Origin: UBA8752 sp042095055
GTDB lineage: Bacteria > Bacteroidota > Bacteroidia > Flavobacteriales_D > Sanyastnellaceae
NCBI GenBank assembly: GCA_042095055.1
Contig: JBELBZ010000016.1
Location: 1-49,139, forward strand
Direction of reading: 5' to 3'
DNA: 49,139 nt
Below the pieces are notes generated by a model. That model saw only the letters and a list, made by a program, of their open reading frames with translations. It was not told the origin of the DNA and did no database searches. The stretch's first letter is position 1, and each line of letters begins with the position of its first letter. This document shows, one piece after another, positions 42,571 through 49,139 of this stretch. Made by a program: the position numbers and the translations under genes.

Positions 42571-45500
42571 ATGCAACACCTCAAAATGCGATGGCAGCTT
42601 TGCGCCCTCGCCTTGTCATTGGGCTTCCTTTTCAGTCTTCAAAACACTGTTCACGCCCAGAGCCTCACCCTCACAGGCACCGTCATAGACGGTGAATCCG
42701 GTGACCCTCTCATAGGAGCCACCATCCTCGAAGATGGCACCACCAACGGTGCAACAGCGGGGATTGACGGCTCCTTTTCGTTGCAGGTCAATGGACTTCC
42801 AGTGGGGCTGAAATTCAGCTTCATCGGCTATGAGAGCCAAACATTGAACGTCACATCGGGCGCCCCCATTTCTGTCACCCTCAACTTGGATGCAGAACTC
42901 GTCGGCGAGGTCGTCGTCGTCGGATACGGCCGGCAGAAAAAGAAAGTCTCGACAGGCTCTATTTCTAAAGTGACGGCCAAAGACATCGAGGGCATTGCAG
43001 TCCCAGATGTGACATCCAGCCTCGAAGGCTTGACCACAGGATTGATCGTGAACGAATCAAGCGGTCAGCCTGGATCGGGAAAGAGCATCCTCATTCGCGG
43101 CATCAGCACCAATGGAGACAACTCACCGCTCTACGTGGTCGATGGCTTGCAGGTCGGCAACATCGACAACCTCAACCCAAGCGATGTTGAGTCGGTAGAC
43201 GTTTTGAAGGACGCCGCGTCCAGCGCCATTTATGGCGCGCGAGCAGCCAATGGCGTGGTCATCATCACCACCAAGAATGGCAGCAAAGGCGGAGGCAGCA
43301 TCACCTATTCCAACAGCTACCTCAACTCCAACCCCTGGAAGCTGCCCGAGATGCTCGGGTCAGAAGACTACATCGTTTTGATGCGGGAGAAGTTTGCCAA
43401 CAGCAACCAGACCTCCGCGCTGGACATCCTGGGTTTTCCGGACTTTGGCGATGCCATCGATGGCAACACCAATTGGATGGAGGCCATTTTCAATTCCGCG
43501 CAGGTGGTCAACCACAGGGTGACCGCATCGGGTGAGAACTCATACATGTCTATGGATTACTGGAACCAGAATGGGGTCATCGGTGGGGAGAAGTCCAACT
43601 ACACCCGCTATGCGCTCCGTTACAATTCCACCAAGAAGGTCCAAGACCTCCTGACGATCGGACAGAACTTCTACCTGAACCGCACACAGAACAACAACAT
43701 CGGCACCAACAGCGCCTTTGGTGGCGTCCAATCGGATGCCTTTGCGTACGATCCCCTCACCCCCATTTATGACGAGGCGGGACAGTTCGGATTTGCGCAG
43801 TCACCCTGGGTGCAGAAGGAGTACATCAATCCATTGAGCCGGCTTTACCTCGCCGGAGGAGACAACAAATCAGATCAAATCTTGGGGAACGTCTTCCTCG
43901 AGGCCGAGCCCCTCAAAGGGTTGCGTGTCAAGACCGATGTCGGATTTGACCTCAATTGGTACGACTACCGCTACTTCACTCCGCGCTATGAGTTCCACCC
44001 TGCTGCTCAAAACCTCACCAACGACGTGGGACAGGGATCCGGCAACTTCCAAGGCATTCAGTGGGAAAACACCGCCAACTACACCACGACCATTGAAGAC
44101 AAGCACAACTTGGACTTCCTCGTGGGTACCTCATACAGGGCCAACGAATTCCGTCAGGTGGGCGGTTCAACTTCCAACATCCCGGAAGACGCTGAATTCA
44201 ACCCCAACTTCCACTACATCGACTCAGGTCAGGACACCCTCGACCTGGCTTTCGGTGGCGCCTCTGTAGACTATGCGCTCATCAGTTCTTTCTCTCGTCT
44301 GCTCTACAACTTTGACGAGAAGTACCTGTTTTCTGCCACCATCCGCCGGGACGGCTCCTCGAACTTTGGAGAAAACAACCGCTATGGAGTATTCCCATCG
44401 GCTTCGGTCGGTTGGGTCGCCTCCAAGGAGGACTTCATGAAGGATTCAGAAAAAATCAGCTTCATGAAGGTCCGCGCGTCTTGGGGTGTGAACGGTTCAG
44501 ACCGCATTTCGCCGCTGAGCTATGTGGCTCGGATTCAAAACGCCTTTACCTATTCCTTTGGAAGCGACGACCAAACACTCAATACCGGCACAGCGCTGGC
44601 TGCCCCGCCCAACCCCAACGTAAAGTGGGAGCAAAGCGAACAGCTTGACCTCGGCATCGAGCTCGGTTTGTTTGACAACAAGTTGAACATCGAAGCGGAT
44701 GTCTACAGCAAACGCACCAAGGACCTGCTCATGACCCAGCAAATCCCGGGTTACATCGGCGCCACCAACAACCCCACCTCCAACCTCGGTGAGATCTTGA
44801 ACCGCGGCGTGGAAGTGGGCATCGGATACCGCATGAGCAAGGGCGATTGGAATTTGAATACCCAATTGAACTACACGCACTTCAAAAACGAAGTCGTCAA
44901 TGTGGCCGGTGAAACGGGTTACTTGAACGGTTGGGGATGGCCCGTGCGCAACACCGCCATCACCCGCATGACGGAAGGCTACGCTGTGGGACACTTCGTC
45001 GGATATGAAGCCGCCGGAATTTTCCAGAATGAAGCCGACATCTTCAGCCACATCAACCAAGAAGGTGACCTGCTTCAGCCCAATGCCCAGCCCGGTGACA
45101 TCCGGTTCTTGGACACCAACGGCGACGGCGTGATCAACTCCGACGACATTGGCGACATCGGAAGCCCTTGGCCCAAGCACATCATCGGACTCTCGGCCAA
45201 CCTGACGTACAAGGACTTCTACCTGAACGCCATCTTCAATGCCCAGTTGGGCCATGAGATTTACCGCACCTATGAGCGCTCAGATGTGACCTTCTCCAAC
45301 ATGCAGACCTTCTGGCTCGACCGTTGGACCCCAGAAGCGCCCAGCGAAGATCTCCCAAGGTTGACCTCAACCGACCCCAACAACAACCAGCGCCCGTCCA
45401 GCTTCTACGTGGAAGACGGCAACTTCTTGCGCCTGCGCAACCTCCAAGTTGGATGGTCCTTGCCACAGGAATGGACGCACCGTGCCAAAATGAAAGAAGT

Positions 45501-45660
45501 CAAGGTGTACCTGACGGGCAACAACCTCTTCACGATCACCAACTACCGCGGGTTCGATCCAGACATCGGCACCAGCGGATGGATTCTCGACACCGGAATC
45601 GACAAAGGATTCTACCCCAACAACCGCTCCTTTGGTGCGGGTCTCAACGTCACTTTTTAA
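42571..45660 (+). CDS. susC: SusC/RagA-type TonB-dependent outer-membrane transporter
   Basis: 1029 residues with a signal peptide ending near 'NTVHAQ'. A carboxypeptidase-D regulatory-like domain (about 32-108) starts 'LTLTGTVIDGESGDPLIGAT', followed by the TonB-box-like stretch 'GEVVVVGYGRQKKK', the plug with 'LYVVDGLQVGNIDNLNPSDV' and 'AASSAIYGARAANGVVIITT', and a 22-strand barrel ending in Phe. SusC-type transporters import oligosaccharides or other oligomers with TonB energy, working with a SusD lid lipoprotein. SusD follows 12 bases downstream. The substrate is unknown; no glycosidase is encoded in this operon within the window. Confidence 0.96.
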   Translation: MQHLKMRWQLCALALSLGFLFSLQNTVHAQSLTLTGTVIDGESGDPLIGATILEDGTTNGATAGIDGSFSLQVNGLPVGLKFSFIGYESQTLNVTSGAPISVTLNLDAELVGEVVVVGYGRQKKKVSTGSISKVTAKDIEGIAVPDVTSSLEGLTTGLIVNESSGQPGSGKSILIRGISTNGDNSPLYVVDGLQVGNIDNLNPSDVESVDVLKDAASSAIYGARAANGVVIITTKNGSKGGGSITYSNSYLNSNPWKLPEMLGSEDYIVLMREKFANSNQTSALDILGFPDFGDAIDGNTNWMEAIFNSAQVVNHRVTASGENSYMSMDYWNQNGVIGGEKSNYTRYALRYNSTKKVQDLLTIGQNFYLNRTQNNNIGTNSAFGGVQSDAFAYDPLTPIYDEAGQFGFAQSPWVQKEYINPLSRLYLAGGDNKSDQILGNVFLEAEPLKGLRVKTDVGFDLNWYDYRYFTPRYEFHPAAQNLTNDVGQGSGNFQGIQWENTANYTTTIEDKHNLDFLVGTSYRANEFRQVGGSTSNIPEDAEFNPNFHYIDSGQDTLDLAFGGASVDYALISSFSRLLYNFDEKYLFSATIRRDGSSNFGENNRYGVFPSASVGWVASKEDFMKDSEKISFMKVRASWGVNGSDRISPLSYVARIQNAFTYSFGSDDQTLNTGTALAAPPNPNVKWEQSEQLDLGIELGLFDNKLNIEADVYSKRTKDLLMTQQIPGYIGATNNPTSNLGEILNRGVEVGIGYRMSKGDWNLNTQLNYTHFKNEVVNVAGETGYLNGWGWPVRNTAITRMTEGYAVGHFVGYEAAGIFQNEADIFSHINQEGDLLQPNAQPGDIRFLDTNGDGVINSDDIGDIGSPWPKHIIGLSANLTYKDFYLNAIFNAQLGHEIYRTYERSDVTFSNMQTFWLDRWTPEAPSEDLPRLTSTDPNNNQRPSSFYVEDGNFLRLRNLQVGWSLPQEWTHRAKMKEVKVYLTGNNLFTITNYRGFDPDIGTSGWILDTGIDKGFYPNNRSFGAGLNVTF

Positions 45661-45672
45661 CCGCGCACTACG

Positions 45673-47298
45673 ATGAAAAACATCTATCGCAACCTCACCG
45701 TCATCGCAGGATGTACCCTGCTTTTGGCTGCTTGTAGCAAGGACCGGTTGGTCGTGGAACCCGTCAACGAGTTCCTCTCCAGCAACTACTACCAAACCGA
45801 AGACCAAGTGGCGTCAGCGCTGATTGGGGTCTACGATCCCATTGGTTGGTCCATGGCTTACGGTCAGTGGATCTCCCCCACCATGATGGGTGAAATCCGC
45901 TCTGACAATGCCAATGCAGGTGGAGACCCCTCCAACAATGACCAGCCCGGGTGGCAGGAATTGGACGACTTCACCAACACCAACTCGAATGTGGTCCTTC
46001 ATCCGATTTACCGGAAAGGCTACATCGGCATCAGCAGGGCCAACGCTTTGCTCGACCTGACCGAAATCGAGTCAGATGCTGTCACCTCATATAAGGCGCA
46101 GGCGAAGTGGCTCAGGGCGTATTACCACTTCGAATTGTTCCGCCACTTCGGTCCGATCCCCGTCGTGAATCAAAGCTTGACACCAGAAGACATGAGCCTC
46201 GAACGGGGCACGTTGTCAGAAGTCATGCAGCAGATTGTCACAGATTGTGAAGAAGCCCTGCCCCACCTCCCATTGTTGCCTCCAAGCGGCCAGGAAGGAC
46301 GGGTGACACAAGGCGCTGCCTATGCGCTCATGGGCAAAGCCTACCTCTACTGGGCAGACCTCAAAGGAGACGATCCAGCGCTGTTTCAATCTGCGGCTGA
46401 TGCTTTCCAGTCCATCGTGGACTTGGGAGCCTACCAGTTGCAGGACGACATGCAGCAGTTGTTTGTGTTTGACAACAGGAACACCCCAGAGTCTGTGTTC
46501 GAGATCCAACACAACCCCCTCTGGTCGAGTGACTGGGGTTGGTTTGAAGGGGTCGACGGAAACGGCATGATCCAATTGTGCGGCGTTCGAGGTTTGTGCG
46601 CTGAGCACCCCGACTACGAGGCCGGTTGGGGTTTCATGTCGGTCACAGAAGGCCTGTACAACCACTTCCTCGATGACGACACCTACCGCCGTGACGTGGC
46701 CATCCTTTCCGAGGATGAGTTGGCCCAACAGCTGGCCGATGCTGGCGTAAGCTGCGACCCCATCATTGACATGACCCAGAACAACCCCGTGGACTACACG
46801 GGATACTGGCAGGAGAAATACCCCAACCTCAAAGCCTTTGCCGGCACGAATGTCAATGGGGGCAACGAACACCTGACAAAGGCCCAGAACACCCACGTAT
46901 TCCGCTATGCCGACATCTTGCTCATGCTCGCAGAAGCATTGCACCGAGGTTCTGGGGACGACGGTACTGCACAGATGTACATCGACATCGTGAGAGAGCG
47001 GGCGGCAGGTCCTGGCGACAATACGGGCAACTTCCGATCGGCTGCCACTGTGATGGCCGAAGAAGGTTGGAGCCTCCAGGATTTGATTTGGTACGAGCGC
47101 CGCGCAGAACTCGCCTGCGAAGGAGACCGCTGGTTTGACCTGGTGCGCTCCGGACGTGCCGAAGCCAGCCTCTTTGTAGGTGACGGAGACAAGGAAGCCA
47201 ACTTTGGTCCTGACGACCTTTGGCTCCCCATCGCCCTGGAAGAAACCCAGATTGCCACAGGGTTGACGACCTATCCCGACGATTCGTTGTTCAACTGA
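45673..47298 (+). CDS. susD: SusD/RagB-type substrate-binding lipoprotein
   Basis: 541 residues with a lipoprotein signal ('TLLLAACSKDR', Cys21). TPR-like helices are marked by 'ALIGVYDPIGWSMAYGQW', 'ARANALLDLTEIESD' and 'KAQAKWLRAYYHFELFRHFG', and the C-terminal 'LMLAEALHRG' and 'IWYERRAELACEGDRWFDLVR' blocks are hallmarks of SusD. It binds substrate on the cell surface and closes the SusC barrel. It is the second gene of the SusC-SusD-PKD operon, 56 bases before the PKD lipoprotein. Confidence 0.96.
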   Translation: MKNIYRNLTVIAGCTLLLAACSKDRLVVEPVNEFLSSNYYQTEDQVASALIGVYDPIGWSMAYGQWISPTMMGEIRSDNANAGGDPSNNDQPGWQELDDFTNTNSNVVLHPIYRKGYIGISRANALLDLTEIESDAVTSYKAQAKWLRAYYHFELFRHFGPIPVVNQSLTPEDMSLERGTLSEVMQQIVTDCEEALPHLPLLPPSGQEGRVTQGAAYALMGKAYLYWADLKGDDPALFQSAADAFQSIVDLGAYQLQDDMQQLFVFDNRNTPESVFEIQHNPLWSSDWGWFEGVDGNGMIQLCGVRGLCAEHPDYEAGWGFMSVTEGLYNHFLDDDTYRRDVAILSEDELAQQLADAGVSCDPIIDMTQNNPVDYTGYWQEKYPNLKAFAGTNVNGGNEHLTKAQNTHVFRYADILLMLAEALHRGSGDDGTAQMYIDIVRERAAGPGDNTGNFRSAATVMAEEGWSLQDLIWYERRAELACEGDRWFDLVRSGRAEASLFVGDGDKEANFGPDDLWLPIALEETQIATGLTTYPDDSLFN

Positions 47299-47354
47299 TC
47301 GGGCAGAAAAACACACTTTTACTTATTGATTCAAACACACAATTCAATCAAACC

Positions 47355-49049
47355 ATGAACAAGACGATTCAAGGATTGGGGCTTTTCCTACTGGTCAGCC
47401 TCGTTATCGTGAGCTGCAAAAAAGACCCCGAGCCAGAACCTGCTCAGGTCATTGCCAGCTTTCAATATGAAGTGAGCGAAACCAATTGGGCTGAAGTCAC
47501 CTTCACCAATTACTCCGCCAATGCCACCTCCCACACCTGGGATTTCGGTGATGGCAACACGAGCACGGACACCAACCCTGTGCACGAATACGCCGCTGGA
47601 GGTGCTTATGAAGTCACGTTGACGGCCATCGGTTTGGACGGTTCCGCTTCCAAAACCGAATCCATCATCATCACGGACCCCAACACCGCCAACACCTTCC
47701 TTTCAGGGGTGGACAGCAAGACCTGGTACTTGGACCGCGAAGAAGTGGCCCTCGGCATTGGTCCCGCTATTGGTGACAACGGCTGGTGGTCATTCGGAGG
47801 TGTCACACCGCTCGGCGACCGCCCTTGCATCCTGGACGACAGCTACACTTTCAACGCTGACGGCACGTGGGAAAAGAGCACCAACGGCACCCTCTTTGTG
47901 GACGCTGACGCCAATGGCGGCTGGCTCGGCATTGACGAGAACTGCATGGACGAAACGGAGCCCGGAATCTGGACAGGTCCCAACGGCGAAGACTTGAGCG
48001 CATTTGCAGACGGAGGCAACTACACCTTTGATTACAACACCAACACGAACACCATCTCACTCGATGGCTTTGGTGCATACATCGGCCTCTGCAACAAAAC
48101 GGAGAACGGCGACAGCTACGTCCCCGTATCCACGAAGATGTACACCATCATCAGCACTGAAGAAGGAGACATCGCAGACCGCATGGGCTTGGCCTTGGTG
48201 CGTGCAGACGGCAGTGCTTGGAACTTCTACCTCGTGTCTTACCACGACGAAGCCAACTTGCCTCCCATCCCCTCTTCCGTGCCCACAGCGAACTTCTCTT
48301 CTTCCACAGATGGCTTCACGGTGTCTTTCACAAACTCTTCCTCCAATGCCACTTCCTACAGCTGGGATTTCGGTGACGGAGCGATGAGCTCGGAAACCAA
48401 CCCCGTGCATATCTATGGTTCGGACGGCAACTATACCGTCACCCTCACCGCCTACGATGACGCCGGTGGCAGCAACCAGATTTCTCAAGATGTGGCCATC
48501 AGTTCCGCAACCTTCTCTCCGAGTGTCCTTTCGGACGCCGATGGAAAAGCTTGGAGGCTTGACGGCGAAGCCAGCTACTATGTGGGGCCATGCCAGGGCT
48601 GCGGCGACTGGTGGGGCGGCATTGACGCCAACGGTGTCATTGAGCGCGCTTGCCAATTGGACGACGAGTGGATCTTCTTTGACGATGGCACCATGGAGTT
48701 CACCACAGAAGGATTTGTCTGGGCAGAAAACTACCTGGGCGCAAGCGGCGAGTGTCTCGACGAGACCTTACTCGCATCTCCCTTTGATGTGTTTGGCGCT
48801 GGAACACACGCTTTCACAGCCACTGCTGCAGAGGTCACTGTGAATGGACTCGGTGCATTCATTGGATTCAACAAAGCCTACAATGGAGGTGAATTGCCCA
48901 ACGATGCCACAGGCACACCGGCCAGCACCATCACATACGAGGTGTTTGAATACAGCAACATCAATGGCGTCGAAAAAGTCACCCTAACGGTCGACTACGG
49001 GGCCAACCCGGGCGAGGCGTATTGGACTTGCCGCCTGATCGCCCAATAA
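47355..49049 (+). CDS. PKD-domain surface lipoprotein, SusE/F-position glycan-binding candidate
   Basis: 564 residues from the ATG at 47355; the lipobox is 'VIVSC' (Cys21). The frame is open further upstream inside susD, but the lipoprotein signal fixes the start. Two PKD domains ('TWDFGDGNTSTDTNPVHEYA' and 'SWDFGDGAMSSETNPVHIY') alternate with two related modules of about 200 and 160 residues that begin 'SKTWYLDREE' and 'GKAWRLDGEA' and contain 'CILDDSYTFNADGTWE' or 'CQLDDEWIFFDDGTME', then 'GFGAYIGL' or 'GLGAFIGF'. In marine Bacteroidota, a PKD lipoprotein often follows SusCD in laminarin or related loci, so a surface glycan-binding role is inferred. A strong terminator follows. Confidence 0.9.
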   Translation: MNKTIQGLGLFLLVSLVIVSCKKDPEPEPAQVIASFQYEVSETNWAEVTFTNYSANATSHTWDFGDGNTSTDTNPVHEYAAGGAYEVTLTAIGLDGSASKTESIIITDPNTANTFLSGVDSKTWYLDREEVALGIGPAIGDNGWWSFGGVTPLGDRPCILDDSYTFNADGTWEKSTNGTLFVDADANGGWLGIDENCMDETEPGIWTGPNGEDLSAFADGGNYTFDYNTNTNTISLDGFGAYIGLCNKTENGDSYVPVSTKMYTIISTEEGDIADRMGLALVRADGSAWNFYLVSYHDEANLPPIPSSVPTANFSSSTDGFTVSFTNSSSNATSYSWDFGDGAMSSETNPVHIYGSDGNYTVTLTAYDDAGGSNQISQDVAISSATFSPSVLSDADGKAWRLDGEASYYVGPCQGCGDWWGGIDANGVIERACQLDDEWIFFDDGTMEFTTEGFVWAENYLGASGECLDETLLASPFDVFGAGTHAFTATAAEVTVNGLGAFIGFNKAYNGGELPNDATGTPASTITYEVFEYSNINGVEKVTLTVDYGANPGEAYWTCRLIAQ

Positions 49050-49070
49050 GCGCAGGTACTCAACCTCATT

Positions 49071-49105
49071 GGAAAGGGAATCGGTCTTGACCGGTTCCCT
49101 TTTTT
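49071..49105 (+). terminator. Rho-independent terminator of the SusCD operon
   Basis: GGGAATCGGTC and GACCGGTTCCC form a long stem (one G-T type mismatch) with a two-base loop, followed by TTTTTT. It ends the transcript 22 bases after the PKD lipoprotein gene. Confidence 0.9.
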
Positions 49106-49139
49106 CATGCCCCAACTTTTGGCAAAGGGTCCTCGTGCC

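Noticed and set aside
46216..47316. 366-residue open frame on the minus strand
   Set aside because: It is antisense to susD, whose family motifs are unambiguous. There is no plausible start context or domain.

Overview
The window looks like a chromosome segment of a member of the Bacteroidota, most likely a marine or aquatic Flavobacteriales relative with fairly high GC. The evidence is a SusC/SusD pair, C-terminal type IX secretion (T9SS) sorting domains, many start codons without a Shine-Dalgarno sequence, and repeated 'CTYPGACNY...DGSC' and dockerin-like modules. A run of exactly 100 N at 12523-12622 shows that this is a scaffolded draft assembly. No tRNA, rRNA, CRISPR array, transposase or integrase was recognised.

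Layout. 1-4119: end of a thioredoxin-like peroxiredoxin, then a tight glycerol operon (glpK-glpD-glpF). 4160-9226: a GH2 beta-mannosidase-like lipoprotein, divergent from a secreted cupredoxin-fasciclin protein that holds a perfect 396-bp internal duplication, then a small lipoprotein. 9236-17694: RmuC, a small membrane protein, a nitroreductase, a TspO-serine hydrolase fusion interrupted by the N gap, a T9SS subtilase, and three small membrane or PH-domain proteins. 17799-23344: a Kazal/Kunitz-like secreted protein, an unannotated 53-residue basic protein, a cyanophycinase lipoprotein and a DUF808 membrane protein. A GH9 cellulase-like gene lies between the last two, bracketed by a perfect 299-bp direct repeat made of the 3' ends of the cyanophycinase and DUF808 genes. 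23496-27906: a protein with two esterase domains around a dockerin-like pair, a T9SS surface protein and a rhodanese. 28097-32298: FabH-like and FabI-like enzymes convergent with a large fusion of a PLP-dependent oxoamine synthase and a GNAT-type acyltransferase, a plausible sphingolipid or sulfonolipid module. 32513-36567: a second cupredoxin-fasciclin T9SS protein and a GH13 amylase. 36596-39256: an acetyltransferase and two translationally coupled multicopper-oxidase-like proteins. 39363-42352: a penicillin-acylase-family hydrolase coupled to a small exported protein. 42571-49049: a SusC-SusD-PKD lipoprotein uptake operon closed by a strong terminator.

The general theme is a surface-attached polymer degrader. 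It has exported glycosidases, esterases, a protease and protease-inhibitor-like modules, TonB-dependent uptake of an oligomer, and glycerol and unusual lipid metabolism. The most interesting items are the repeat-bracketed GH9 insertion, the oxoamine synthase-GNAT fusion beside FabH/FabI, the TspO-hydrolase fusion, the split copper oxidase pair, and the recurring dockerin-like modules in secreted proteins.
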